NCBI RefSeq assembly: GCF_002090115.1 | Contig: NZ_BBRK01000004.1 | Coordinates: 1,922,001-1,986,000, forward strand | Direction of reading: 5' to 3' | DNA from: Demequina sp. NBRC 110054 | GTDB taxonomy: Bacteria; Actinomycetota; Actinomycetes; Actinomycetales; Demequinaceae | DNA length: 64,000 nucleotides | In this document: positions 1-8,149 of the stretch, one piece after another | How positions within the stretch are numbered: the stretch's first letter is position 1 | Layout: each line of letters begins with the position of its first letter | The notes under the pieces: generated by a model | What the model saw: the letters and a program-made list of their open reading frames with translations, nothing else | What the model was told of the DNA's origin: nothing | Database searches by the model: none | Position numbers and translations under genes: made by a program

Positions 1-539
1 GCCTCGGCGGCGGCGGCAGATGCCCGGAAGCGCGCGCCGATGCCCTCGATCTCGTGCAGGCACGCGCGTGCCGTGTCCTGGCGTCCCGCGCGCGACAGAT
101 GAGTGCGCGCGATCTGGAGCTGCGAGGGGATGTGGGTGGCCACATGGAGCAGGTCGAGCTGCCTCTCGCGAGCGAGCGGCGGCAGCGGCAGGAGGAGGTC
201 GTACCAGGGGCCAAGCGCCTGGCCGAAGACGAAGACGGCGTCGTTCTCCCAGCTGCGCAGGATCTCAAGGTCCCAGCGGCAGCGCGCGAGGATCGAGCCG
301 ATCAGCCGGGCGTCGATCTGGTCGGCGACGTCGTGGTCGGCGACCTCGAGGGAGGCCAGTCGTCTCGCGAACGCCTCACGCTCCGCGAGCGTCTCCGCGA
401 CGGCCTCCTCGGTGAAGTCGGGTAGCCAGCGCGGCGGACGCGGGATGCGCGGGATGTCATCTCCCGACCGCATCGTGCGGCGTGCCATCCACTCCGCGAT
501 CTCTGCGGCGAGCGTGGCGAGCGAGTCGTCGGGGTTCAC
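1..539 (-). CDS. DUF885-like protein, 3' end beyond window
   Basis: A minus-strand frame runs open from a GTG at 539 to the window edge, so only the N-terminal 179 codons are visible. It starts inside the stop of the upstream LLM gene (GTGA overlap), as at almost every junction in this operon, which supports the start. The visible part is Arg/Ala/Leu-rich and helical, with no signal peptide; it contains a PRPPRWLPDF segment and a helical stretch ending RCRWDLEIL. That layout resembles the N-terminus of DUF885 proteins, which are poorly characterised and peptidase-like, but no catalytic motif falls in the visible part. The family is an inference; the coding call is firmer. Confidence 0.5.
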   Translation of the reverse strand, partial: MNPDDSLATLAAEIAEWMARRTMRSGDDIPRIPRPPRWLPDFTEEAVAETLAEREAFARRLASLEVADHDVADQIDARLIGSILARCRWDLEILRSWENDAVFVFGQALGPWYDLLLPLPPLARERQLDLLHVATHIPSQLQIARTHLSRAGRQDTARACLHEIEGIGARFRASAAAAE

Positions 540-1549
540 GGTAGGTCCTTTCGCAGGCGGGGGAGCACCTCGGAGCCGAGCAGCGAGACGGCCTCGAGCA
601 GGTCGGGGCCGATCGGTGGCCCGAAGGACAGGTGTGATGTCCCCGCCGCGATCAGCGAACGGCATCGGGCGAGCACGGCGTCGACGTCGCCGGATATCCC
701 CAGGGAGAGCATGCGGTTGTCGATCGCCGACACTGCGGCGTCCTCCTCGCCTCTCGCGAGCGCCGCCGCAGCAGGGTCGAAGTCGGATTGGGCCAGGCCG
801 GCCTGCCCGAGCAGGTGCGGGGAGAACGCGTTCCCGTAGTACGCGAGCTTGAGCGCAAGCGCGCGATCGCCGTCTGCGCGCGAGTCGGACAGCGAGAGCC
901 ACACGCAGGCAGGGATGTCGAGGTCGGCGGCCGAGCGTCCCGCGCGGTGCGCGCCCGCGAGGATGCGCGCGCGGGCCGAGGAGAACTCCTCTGGCGGGAA
1001 CAGGAGCGCGAGCACGCCATCTGCCTCGGCACCCGCGAACTCCAGCATCTTGGGGCTCATCGCGCCGACGTAGATCGGGACGTCCGAGGCTGCGAACCTC
1101 AGTCGCGCGTCCTCCTGCCATCCGACGCCCGCGCCCTCGACGGCCCCGGGTGATCCGCCGGACGTCAGCGCGCGAATCGCGCGAAGCGCCTCGCGTGTGC
1201 GCGACAGCGGCTTGGTCTGGTCGATGCCGATCCACTCGAGGAACCTGCCGGAGCCGGCCCCCAGCCCGAGGAGGAACCGCCCGTCGCTGAGCTCCTGCAT
1301 CGTCGCGGCGAGCATCGCCAGCTCTGCAGGGTGCACGGAGTACGGGTTCATGAGCCCGATGCCGAGCTTGAGGCGCGAGGTCGTGGCGGCGGCGGCGCCG
1401 ACGAGCGCCGGCGCGAAGCGGTAGGTCAGGTCGTTGGAGACCCACAGCTGGTCGATCCCGGCGTCCTCAGCGGCCCTCGCGAGGGCGAGGTACTGCGCGG
1501 AGTCCAGGTCGTTGTTGACCCGCAGGCTGAATGTCAGCGGCGTGCTCAT
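536..1549 (-). CDS. LLM-class flavin/F420-dependent oxidoreductase (copy A)
   Basis: This 337-aa protein has the luciferase-like monooxygenase TIM-barrel pattern. It begins MSTPLTFSLRVNNDLDSAQY, has AEDAGIDQLWVSNDL around residue 30, LKLGIGLMNPYSVHPAELA around 70, and LSDGRFLLGLGAGSGRFLEW near 100. Such enzymes use FMNH2 or F420 and act in the cytoplasm on diverse substrates; the substrate here is unknown. I chose the ATG at 1549 because GGAGGAAG lies just upstream; an in-frame extension to 1627 has no such support. It overlaps the stop of the preceding LLM gene by 4 bp (ATGA), so the two are translationally coupled. It is one of three divergent LLM paralogues in the first 8 kb. Confidence 0.87.
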   Translation of the reverse strand: MSTPLTFSLRVNNDLDSAQYLALARAAEDAGIDQLWVSNDLTYRFAPALVGAAAATTSRLKLGIGLMNPYSVHPAELAMLAATMQELSDGRFLLGLGAGSGRFLEWIGIDQTKPLSRTREALRAIRALTSGGSPGAVEGAGVGWQEDARLRFAASDVPIYVGAMSPKMLEFAGAEADGVLALLFPPEEFSSARARILAGAHRAGRSAADLDIPACVWLSLSDSRADGDRALALKLAYYGNAFSPHLLGQAGLAQSDFDPAAAALARGEEDAAVSAIDNRMLSLGISGDVDAVLARCRSLIAAGTSHLSFGPPIGPDLLEAVSLLGSEVLPRLRKDLP

Positions 1550-2631
1550 GCTTCCTCCTCCAGCAGCGCCCGGCGAAGCTCGCCGAGCTGCTCGATCGAT
1601 CGTGCCGTGTCGTCGTGTCCCACCCACGGGTACACCGAGCGGAACATCACGTGGAGCTGCCCGCCAACGATGTCACGGACCTCGGCCAGGGTGGGCAGGA
1701 CCTCATCGACCGTTCCGAGGAGGAGCTCGCCCTGTCGGGATCTCACCTGCTCGGGGGTCATCGTCTCCGGATGCCACTCGGGGCCATCGGGTTCGGCGAG
1801 TCCATACCAGTCCGCGTAGACCCGGCGCGTCTGCATGTAGCCCTCGGCGACCGCCTGCCACGCCGCGTCACGGCCCTCAGCGTGGAGAAAGCCCCCCACG
1901 TTGAGGGAGAACGGGGGATCGGCGTCCGGGTGGCCGTGGCGTCGCAGTGCGGCACGGTAGCCGTCGACGGCGAGCTTGACCCTCTCGACGAGCCCGCGGT
2001 TGACGCCGCTGCCTGCTTCGAAGGTCTGCGAGTCCGTACCGGCGTCCATGCAGTACCTGTCGGCGAGACGTGCGGCGCGGTCGACGGCCCGCGGGTGATG
2101 GCCCCCGAGCATGATCGGGGGCCCTCCGGCGGTGTCTGGGCGCGGGCTCACGAGCATGTGCCCGCCGTCCGTGCCGACGCTCTGACCCGACCATGCGGCG
2201 CGGCAGACGGCGATCGCCTGCTCGGTGAGCACGGCGCGTCGCCCACGTGCGACGCCCATGCCTTGGAACTCGACGTCGCGGTAGCCAAGGCCCAGCCCCA
2301 GAGTGAAGCGCCCTCCCGAGAGGGCGTCCAGGAAGGCCGCGTCCTCGGCGAGCCTGACGGGGTGATGGAGCGGGGCGATCGCAAGTCCGTAGCCGATCCC
2401 GATGCGCGTGGTCGCCTGAACGAGGGCTCCGCAGTAGGCAGCGAGAGATCCCGCGTAGCGCGATTCGTGGAAGTGGTGCTCGCTGACCCAGACGCTGTCC
2501 AGGCCGTGCGTCTCCGCAGCACGGGCGAGGTCGATCGACCTCGCGAGCTCGTCCCCGTGCGAGGCGGCAGCGTGTCGCTGCCCCGGGTGCCATTCGCCCG
2601 TCAGTACGCCGAGCCCGAGCTGTACCGTCAT
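1546..2631 (-). CDS. LLM-class flavin/F420-dependent oxidoreductase (copy B)
   Basis: The 361-aa product is a luciferase-like monooxygenase family protein. It has AAETHGLDSVWVSEHHFHES near residue 45, followed by TTRIGIGYGLAIAPLHHPVR and ALSGGRFTLGLGLGYRDVEF. The EHHF segment is typical of bacterial luciferase-like and F420-dependent members. ATG 2631 was chosen because it overlaps the aminotransferase stop by 4 bp and lines up with the usual N-terminus (MTVQLGLGV); nine further in-frame codons upstream lie inside the aminotransferase gene. With copies A and C it makes three LLM enzymes in one locus. Cofactor and substrate cannot be read from the sequence. Confidence 0.88.
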   Translation of the reverse strand: MTVQLGLGVLTGEWHPGQRHAAASHGDELARSIDLARAAETHGLDSVWVSEHHFHESRYAGSLAAYCGALVQATTRIGIGYGLAIAPLHHPVRLAEDAAFLDALSGGRFTLGLGLGYRDVEFQGMGVARGRRAVLTEQAIAVCRAAWSGQSVGTDGGHMLVSPRPDTAGGPPIMLGGHHPRAVDRAARLADRYCMDAGTDSQTFEAGSGVNRGLVERVKLAVDGYRAALRRHGHPDADPPFSLNVGGFLHAEGRDAAWQAVAEGYMQTRRVYADWYGLAEPDGPEWHPETMTPEQVRSRQGELLLGTVDEVLPTLAEVRDIVGGQLHVMFRSVYPWVGHDDTARSIEQLGELRRALLEEEA

Positions 2632-3779
2632 GCTCGCGCGATCTGCTCCTCGCGCCACGCGAGGAATCTCTCGATGCCGATGGTGATCGTGTCGTCGGAT
2701 GCCGCGAGCGAGGCCCGAAGGTGGTGGGGCGCCTCGTCGCCGAACGCGGTGCCGGGCGCGAAGGCGACGCCTCGTGCGACCAGCTCGAGCGCGGCGTCAC
2801 GCGCGGGCGTGCCGTCGGGCAGCGGCATCATCAGGTAGAAGGTTCCACGCGGCGCTACCGCGTCGACACCGCGCTCACGGAGCAGCGACAGCGCGAGGTC
2901 TCGACGCTCACGGTAGGTCGTGCGCATCACGGCGACAGCGTCCTGGGGTCCGGTGAGGGCCGCGAGAGCAGCGGCCTGCGTGACGGACGACGTGCATGAG
3001 ATCGAGGTCTCGAGCAGACGGGTCACGGGATCCGCAAGGTGCGCCGGCACCACCGCGTAGCCGACGCGCCACCCCGTCATGGCGTAGGTCTTCGACATGC
3101 TGAACACCGAGGCGACCCGCTCTGGGGCGAGCGCGGCGAGGTGGACATGAGGCGCGTCGTACACGATCTCGTCGTAGACCTCGTCGCTGATCACCGTGAG
3201 GTCGTGCGTCTCGGCGATCGACAGCAGCTCCTCGATGAGCTCGCGGGGGAAGACCGCCCCGGTCGGGTTGGACGGTGAGTTGACCACCAGCGCGCGCGTG
3301 CGGGGCGTGATCAGGCTCCGCACCTGCTCGGGATCCGGCATGAAGCCGGCCTCGGGTCGCAGCGCGTAGCGGATCGGCGACGCTCCCGCCATGATCGCCT
3401 GCATGGCGTAGTTCGGCCATCCCGGGTCAGGGACGAGGACCTCGTCGCCGGGGCCCACGACGGCGCGCATGACTGCGTCGAGGCCCTGGACCGCGCCATG
3501 GGTGATCAGGACGCGCTCGACCGCGGGGCAGGTGCCGTACGCACGCTGCAGGCGGCCGGCCGCGGCCTCCCTGAGCTCCGGAACGCCCGGCGTCGCGACG
3601 TAGGACGATCCGGCCCGGGCGGAGCGTGCGGCGGCCTCCACGATGTGGTCAGGCGTCGCGAAGTCGGGCTCTCCGAGCTCCATTCGTGCGATGTCGGCGG
3701 AGGAACGGAGCACCAGTTCCATGATCTCGCGGATGCCCGAGTGGGGCAGCAGCGTGGTGGCGAAGCTGGGGGTCGGCAT
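2628..3779 (-). CDS. PLP-dependent class I/II aminotransferase
   Basis: This 383-aa protein is a normal-length fold-type I aminotransferase of the AspC/AlaA-like group. Visible motifs are VVNSPSNPTGAVFPRE around residue 165, VISDEVYDEIVYD around 195 (the Asp and Tyr that contact pyridoxal phosphate) and FSMSKTYAMTGWRVGYAV around 230, where the Lys of SMSKT is the Schiff-base lysine. It would move an amino group between an amino acid and a 2-oxo acid in the cytoplasm. It heads a minus-strand operon with LLM B, LLM A and a DUF885-like gene, and is divergent from the aldolase gene with 88 bp between the starts. The specific substrate is unknown. Confidence 0.93.
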   Translation of the reverse strand: MPTPSFATTLLPHSGIREIMELVLRSSADIARMELGEPDFATPDHIVEAAARSARAGSSYVATPGVPELREAAAGRLQRAYGTCPAVERVLITHGAVQGLDAVMRAVVGPGDEVLVPDPGWPNYAMQAIMAGASPIRYALRPEAGFMPDPEQVRSLITPRTRALVVNSPSNPTGAVFPRELIEELLSIAETHDLTVISDEVYDEIVYDAPHVHLAALAPERVASVFSMSKTYAMTGWRVGYAVVPAHLADPVTRLLETSISCTSSVTQAAALAALTGPQDAVAVMRTTYRERRDLALSLLRERGVDAVAPRGTFYLMMPLPDGTPARDAALELVARGVAFAPGTAFGDEAPHHLRASLAASDDTITIGIERFLAWREEQIARA

Positions 3780-3802
3780 GAATTCACCCTAGAGTTGCTG
3801 AT

Positions 3803-3839
3803 TGTAAGTTACAGACGTGTTACGGCTTCTCTTGTAACA
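3803..3839. promoter_or_regulatory. Inverted repeats in divergent promoter region
   Basis: Between the divergent aminotransferase and aldolase genes lie TGTAAGTTACA (3803-3813, palindromic around a central G) and TGTTAC-N10-GTAACA (3818-3839). The half-site TGTAAC/GTTACA therefore occurs four times in 37 bp, in a region with little other AT-rich sequence. This is what an operator array looks like. The nearby Lrp/AsnC regulator (4620-5204) is the obvious candidate to bind it, but that is inference. Confidence 0.45.
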
Positions 3840-3868
3840 AGTGGAAATGCCAATATACTATTCGATTG
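3832..3868 (+). promoter_or_regulatory. Promoter for aldolase, probably leaderless
   Basis: TTGTAA (3832-3837) and TATACT (3854-3859) are separated by 16 bp and match the -35 and -10 consensus well. The GTG at 3868 begins 9 nt after the -10 element, where transcription would start. No Shine-Dalgarno sequence is seen near any start, so a leaderless mRNA, common in actinobacteria, is likely. The inverted repeats at 3803-3839 overlap the -35. Confidence 0.5.
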
Positions 3869-4623
3869 TGAAGTCGAATAGGAATCTCCCTGTGCGGATC
3901 GGCAGCTGGTCGATGTTCGCTTCCGTCGAGTCCGCAGCGCTGATGGCGTCCTCGGGTGCCGACTGGCTCGTGCTCGACGCACAGCACGGCCGGTGGGAGA
4001 CCGCCGCGCTCGATGGCGCGATCCCGTTGCTCGTCGCGGCGTTCCCCGAGGTGTCCATCCAGGTGCGGGTCCCGAGCGGGGACCCGGCCGTGATCAATCG
4101 TGTGCTCGATGCGGGAGCCGCAGGAGTCGTTGTGCCCGTGGTCAACGATGCCGCGACCGCGTCGGCGGTCGCCGCCGCGTGCCGCTACCCGCCGCTCGGT
4201 ACGCGCTCGTGGGGCCCCCACGCCTCACTGCGGGGTGCCGAGGTGCGTCCGCCCGGGCGCGCCAACGCCGAGGTCTCGTGCACGGTGATGATCGAGACCC
4301 GCGAGGCCGTCGCCCACGTGGCGAGCATCGCTACGACGCCGGGTGTCGACATGGTCTTCGTCGGCCCCATGGATCTTGCGCTCGCGTACGGCACCACGCC
4401 TGACGAGCTGGTGGCCGATCGGTCCGAGGGCAACGCCCTCGACGCCATCGTGGCGGCGTGCGAGGCTGCCGGCGTGGTCGCGGGGGCGTTCGCGGGGCGG
4501 CTGAGCCTTGCGGAGGCCCTCCGCGAGCGGGGCTTCACCGCGCTGAGCGTGACGGTCGACAGCATGCTGCTCGCCGCTCACGGTCCGGCGGACGTCGCGG
4601 CGGCACGGGACGCGCTGCGCTAG
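3868..4623 (+). CDS. HpcH/HpaI-family aldolase/citrate lyase-like protein
   Basis: The 251-aa product matches the HpaI class II aldolase family, which cleaves or condenses 2-oxo acids and aldehydes with a divalent metal. Visible are GSWSMFASVESAALMASSGA near the start, ADWLVLDAQHGRWE (the family usually has DxEHG; here DAQHG keeps the base His but has Gln for the metal-ligand Glu), IQVRVPSGDP with the substrate Arg, VMIETREAVAHV with the metal-binding Glu, and VFVGPMDLALAYG with the metal-binding Asp. GTG 3868 was chosen for its leaderless promoter and fit to the family N-terminus; GTG 3841 is possible. The gene ends in a CTAG whose two strands supply stops for it and for the convergent AsnC gene. 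Confidence 0.85.
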   Translation: MKSNRNLPVRIGSWSMFASVESAALMASSGADWLVLDAQHGRWETAALDGAIPLLVAAFPEVSIQVRVPSGDPAVINRVLDAGAAGVVVPVVNDAATASAVAAACRYPPLGTRSWGPHASLRGAEVRPPGRANAEVSCTVMIETREAVAHVASIATTPGVDMVFVGPMDLALAYGTTPDELVADRSEGNALDAIVAACEAAGVVAGAFAGRLSLAEALRERGFTALSVTVDSMLLAAHGPADVAAARDALR

Positions 4624-5204
4624 CCTTCCTCGGCTTCGATGGCTGAGGGCTCGACGCCGAGGAGGTCCGCGAGCGAATGCTCGGTCAGGACCTCTCCGAG
4701 GGTGAGGAACGTCTCGATCCGCTGAAGCCCCTTGATGGGCCAGATGCGGTCGAGCAGAAGCGTCTGCAGGTGCCCGTGGTCACGGATGCGGAATCGCGCG
4801 ATCAGGTCATAGCTGCCGGTCACCACGACGAGGTCGACGAGCTCGGGGAGCGATCGCAGGTCCGCGAGCAGCGCGCCGAGATCGGCGTCAGGCGTCAGCG
4901 TCATCGGCAGATGCACGAGCCCGGAGAACCCGAGCTTCGACCAGTCGAGGACCGTGGTGTAGCCACGGATCACTCCCTGACGTTCAAGCCTGTTGACGCG
5001 TTCGCCGACGGCGGGCGCGGACATGCCCACGGCGCGCGCGAGCTGGCGCTGGGACAGCCGCGGGTCCTCGGACAGAAGCACCAGGAGGCGGCGATCCATG
5101 TCGTCGAGCTCCACGGGAGCGCTCGGCTTGCGGATCTCGCTCGTCATCTTCGACATGAGCGAGCGGTCGTCCCTGCCCTCCGCTCCTGACTGCGTCGTCG
5201 CCAT
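4620..5204 (-). CDS. Lrp/AsnC-family transcriptional regulator
   Basis: The 194-aa protein has the Lrp/AsnC layout. An N-terminal winged HTH starts LDDMDRRLLVLLSEDPRLSQ, with recognition segment MSAPAVGERVNRLERQGVI. It is followed by an RAM-type ligand/oligomer domain (SGLVHLPMTL, VVVTGSYDLIARF). Such proteins sense amino acids or similar effectors and bind DNA as dimers to octamers. ATG 5204 has GGGAGA six bases upstream; ten more codons to 5234 are possible. It lies 39 bp after the PPOX gene on the same strand, so it may be read through from the long operon, and its stop overlaps that of the aldolase. It is the likely regulator of the locus. Confidence 0.92.
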   Translation of the reverse strand: MATTQSGAEGRDDRSLMSKMTSEIRKPSAPVELDDMDRRLLVLLSEDPRLSQRQLARAVGMSAPAVGERVNRLERQGVIRGYTTVLDWSKLGFSGLVHLPMTLTPDADLGALLADLRSLPELVDLVVVTGSYDLIARFRIRDHGHLQTLLLDRIWPIKGLQRIETFLTLGEVLTEHSLADLLGVEPSAIEAEEG

Positions 5205-5243
5205 CGAACGTCTCCCGGTTCCCTTGCGTGTCATCCCGTGGTC

Positions 5244-5642
5244 CTAACGTCCCGCGGGGTGGATGGAGGTCGGCGCGATTCTGACCAGGACGCGCTCGGA
5301 GGCGATGATCCCTCGGTCGTACGGTCGGCCGAAATACCTGTGCGACAGGCTATCGATATGGTCGAGCGCGCGCTCCCCGAGAATGAACTCCTCCGCGATG
5401 CCGCGCACCTCGACGTAGCGGTACGGGTCGGCGCTGTCGACGAGGACGATCGCCACGCGAGGGTCGGCGCGCATGTGCCGGTACTTGGCCCGATGGGTCT
5501 CCGTGTTGATGAGGAGGTGGTCTTCGTCGCAGTCGATCCACATGACCTGTGCTGTGGGAGATCCATCAGATCGCAGGGTCGTGAGCGTCGCGAAGGTGCG
5601 ACCCTTCGCGAGTGTGCGCGCGAGGGGCGTGAGCGCGCTCAT
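5244..5642 (-). CDS. PPOX-class F420-dependent (split beta-barrel) protein
   Basis: This 132-aa protein is a small split-barrel flavin/deazaflavin-binding protein of the pyridoxamine-phosphate-oxidase superfamily. Visible are AKGRTFATLTTLRSDGSPTA, VMWIDCDEDHLLINTETHRA and DPRVAIVLVDSADPYRYVEV, the family's conserved strands. Many actinobacterial members use F420H2 to reduce small substrates. Its ATG lies within the stop of the M24 peptidase gene (ATGA). It ends the long operon that starts at the importer. With the LLM enzymes it suggests redox chemistry on the imported compound; the substrate is unknown. Confidence 0.86.
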   Translation of the reverse strand: MSALTPLARTLAKGRTFATLTTLRSDGSPTAQVMWIDCDEDHLLINTETHRAKYRHMRADPRVAIVLVDSADPYRYVEVRGIAEEFILGERALDHIDSLSHRYFGRPYDRGIIASERVLVRIAPTSIHPAGR

Positions 5643-6805
5643 CGGCACACCATCTCGTGGGACGTCTGGTTGATGCTCTCTGCGCCGTCCTCCGTCATGA
5701 GGAAGACGTCCTCGACACGCACTCCGACGCGTCCTGGCAGGAACACCGAGGGCTCGATGGTGAACAGCATGCCCGGCTCGAGCTCGGTGGTGTCCTCCTC
5801 GGAGATGTACGGGTGCTCGTGCACGTCCAGTCCGATGCAGTGACCGGTGCGATGCCGGAACCCGTCGCCGTAGCCCGCGTCGTCGATCACCTTCCGTGCG
5901 GCGAGATGGACGTCGCGCGCGGCGACGCCGGGTCGCGCGCGCTCCCGCGCCGCCTCCTGTGCATCCATGACCACGCGGTGCACCTCGACGTACTCGGCGG
6001 ACGGGTTTCCGAGGTGAAGGGTGCGTCCGAAGTCGTTGCAGTAGCCGCGGAAGATCGCGCCGAAGTCGAAGCTCACCGCGGATCCCTCCGGAAGAGGCGC
6101 GGTCGACACCCGCTCGGACGCGTCCCTCGCGATCCCCGGGCCCATCGCCCACACGCCGGTGTCGAACGAGGGGCCGGGCGAGCCCTGCAGCCTCATCGAC
6201 AGGTCGACGGCCGCCGCGATGTCGACCTCTGTGGCGCCCGTCTGGACCAGAGTCGTGACCTCGGCCAGTGCGCGATCCGAGATCGCGGCGGCGCGCCGCA
6301 TGAGCGCGATCTCCTGGGCGTCCTTGACGCGTCGGAGACCTTCGAGCAGGGGGTCAGCGACCACCACCTTCGCTGAGGGGAGCAGGCCGCCGAGCGCCAG
6401 CGTCGTCTCTGCCCATGCCCGCCCGCTGACTCCCACCATCCTCGCGCCGGGCGCCACCGACTCGACCGCGTCCTTGAAGAGTGCGGCGCCGTCGTCGCTG
6501 TCGCGCGCGGTCACCACCTCGCCAGCTACGGGCTCAGTGAGGTCGAAGTCCTGAAAGTGCTTCGTGAGGACGAACAGCGGCTCGGCGCCGGGGGTGATGA
6601 GGGCGCCGGAGATCCAGTGGTTCGCGTATCCGATCTCTCCGAACGACGGCGCGCGGCGTGGAAGCCCCGTGAGGTGCTCGAGATCGCTCGCACCCGCAGG
6701 AAGGAAGAGGAGGTCCATGCCGTCGGCGTCGAGCGCCGCCCAGAGCCGCTCGAGGCGGGCGCGGTGATCCAAGGGCTGGTCCGCGAGGATGAGATCGGAC
6801 TCCAT
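5639..6805 (-). CDS. M24-family Xaa-Pro peptidase/creatinase-like protein
   Basis: The 388-aa protein has the two-domain M24 architecture: an N-terminal creatinase-like domain (residues 15-155) and a pita-bread catalytic domain. All five dinuclear metal ligands are visible: Asp247 (SFDFGAIF), Asp258 (YCNDFGRT), His322 (GHCIGLDVHEHPY), Glu351 (FTIEPSVF) and Glu365 (VRVEDVF). It is therefore likely active, splitting Xaa-Pro bonds or, as in creatinase, C-N bonds of small molecules. ATG 6805 has GGAG six bases upstream. It follows LLM C by 13 bp and overlaps the PPOX gene by 4 bp. Position in an importer operon fits turnover of an imported peptide-like compound. Confidence 0.92.
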   Translation of the reverse strand: MESDLILADQPLDHRARLERLWAALDADGMDLLFLPAGASDLEHLTGLPRRAPSFGEIGYANHWISGALITPGAEPLFVLTKHFQDFDLTEPVAGEVVTARDSDDGAALFKDAVESVAPGARMVGVSGRAWAETTLALGGLLPSAKVVVADPLLEGLRRVKDAQEIALMRRAAAISDRALAEVTTLVQTGATEVDIAAAVDLSMRLQGSPGPSFDTGVWAMGPGIARDASERVSTAPLPEGSAVSFDFGAIFRGYCNDFGRTLHLGNPSAEYVEVHRVVMDAQEAARERARPGVAARDVHLAARKVIDDAGYGDGFRHRTGHCIGLDVHEHPYISEEDTTELEPGMLFTIEPSVFLPGRVGVRVEDVFLMTEDGAESINQTSHEMVCR

Positions 6806-6818
6806 GCGTGCTCCTGTG

Positions 6819-7832
6819 TCAGGGGGTGAGATGGGCGCGGAGGGCCGGCAGCACCGCGTCGCCGAGCAAGGCGATGCCTTCCTCCTCGTCGATGCCGTGC
6901 GGGGTGCCGAACTCGATCCGGTCGACGCCCGCGTCGATCAAGGAGACAGCGTGGCCCGCGATGTCGTCGGGTGTGCCGGCGAAGGCGAAGCGGTCGAGCA
7001 GCGCGTCGTCGACCAGATCGCCCGCACCTGCCTCGTCGCGGCGAGACAGCCGGACTCGAATCTCCTCCAGCAGATCCGCGGAGACATCGACCGTCGGGTC
7101 CAGCTCGGCGACGACGTCGAGATACATCGCGACCTCGCGCCGTGCGTGGGCGCGTGCGCGAGCCCGGTCGGTGTCGACGACGGTGACCGCGCCGAACACC
7201 AGGCCTACCTCCGACGGGTCGCGCGACGTGCGCGCGGCTCCGACGGCGAGCCGCTCGCGCATGACGGGGACGAGGTCCGGGTTGGCCGTGCCACCGACCT
7301 TCAGCTCGTCCGCCAGCTCGCCGGCGAGCGCGACCCCCCGTGGTCCCCACGAGCCGATCAGCAGCGGAAGCTCGACGGGTCCCTCGGGTGAGCGGAGCGC
7401 CGTGCCTGGCGCGAGCCTGAGCTGGTTGCCCTCATAGCCCTCGCCCGTGCCTGCGAGAAGCGCGCGGATGAAGCCCACCGATTCCCGCAGGCGCTCCAAG
7501 GGCCGTTCCGGAGTCACGCCGATGCTGTCCAGCCAGGAGCCTCGGGCGAGTCCCAGGTAGGCGCGCCCGGGTGCCCTGTCGGCGAGGGCGGCGGCATGTG
7601 TGGCGATCTCGTACGGGTGCTGGGTGAAGGGGTTCCAACACGCGCAGCCGAGCCGGAGGGACCGCGTCGTCGTCGCCATCTCGCTGAGGGCGACGATCGC
7701 CGGCTGGAACAGAAGATCGGAGAAGACACTCACGCCGTCGAACCCGGCCGCCTCCGCTTGAGCGGCCAGGCGCGCATAGGTGCCAGGGCGCTTGTCCGTC
7801 TGCAATCCGAGGGACACGGTGGCCGTTGTCAC
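6819..7832 (-). CDS. LLM-class flavin/F420-dependent oxidoreductase (copy C)
   Basis: The 337-aa luciferase-like protein contains AAQAEAAGFDGVSVFSDLLF near residue 25, TTRSLRLGCACWNPFTQHPY near 55, and GRAYLGLARGSWLDSIGV near 90. This N-terminal pattern is close to copy A, with N-P-[FY] in the same position, so A and C are closer to each other than to B. The GTG at 7832 was chosen: GGAGGAGCTCAC precedes it and it overlaps the stop of the TIGR04076 gene (GTGA). An alternative start at 7910 would put 26 codons inside that gene. Probably an FMN- or F420-dependent oxidoreductase; substrate unknown. Confidence 0.87.
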   Translation of the reverse strand: MTTATVSLGLQTDKRPGTYARLAAQAEAAGFDGVSVFSDLLFQPAIVALSEMATTTRSLRLGCACWNPFTQHPYEIATHAAALADRAPGRAYLGLARGSWLDSIGVTPERPLERLRESVGFIRALLAGTGEGYEGNQLRLAPGTALRSPEGPVELPLLIGSWGPRGVALAGELADELKVGGTANPDLVPVMRERLAVGAARTSRDPSEVGLVFGAVTVVDTDRARARAHARREVAMYLDVVAELDPTVDVSADLLEEIRVRLSRRDEAGAGDLVDDALLDRFAFAGTPDDIAGHAVSLIDAGVDRIEFGTPHGIDEEEGIALLGDAVLPALRAHLTP

Positions 7833-8149
7833 GTGAGCTCCTCCGAATCGTGCCTCGACGTTCCCGTACGCTCGATCCGCATGATGAGGCGCTCCTCCGG
7901 ATCTGGGCACGCGACCTCGGAGTCACGCTCGAGCCAGTCGGATCCAGGCAGGCGGCGCTGCTTCGCAGGGATCAGCGGCAGTGCCGCCGACAGCGCGTAC
8001 AGGCAGAACCTGCGCCCGTCGGGAATCGCGAGCCCGCTGCTGTGCGTCACGGTGCAGTAGTCGCCCACCTCCATTCCGCACACGGATCGACCCTCGATCC
8101 GATCGACGACCAGGCGGAGGTCGTACAGCTCCATGTCGCCCTCGGTCAT
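7829..8149 (-). CDS. TIGR04076 family protein
   Basis: This 106-aa protein matches the small TIGR04076 family, whose members have a conserved core of V.I.G.C...GD followed by a CPYALSALLP-like segment. Here these appear as DLRLVVDRIEGRSVCGMEVG near residue 10 and FCLYALSAALPLIPAKQR near 48. Biochemical function is unestablished; members often sit beside metabolic enzymes. ATG 8149 overlaps the amidohydrolase stop by 4 bp, and the stop overlaps the start of LLM C. The tight coupling on both sides suggests a role in the same pathway. Confidence 0.8.
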   Translation of the reverse strand: MTEGDMELYDLRLVVDRIEGRSVCGMEVGDYCTVTHSSGLAIPDGRRFCLYALSAALPLIPAKQRRLPGSDWLERDSEVACPDPEERLIMRIERTGTSRHDSEELT

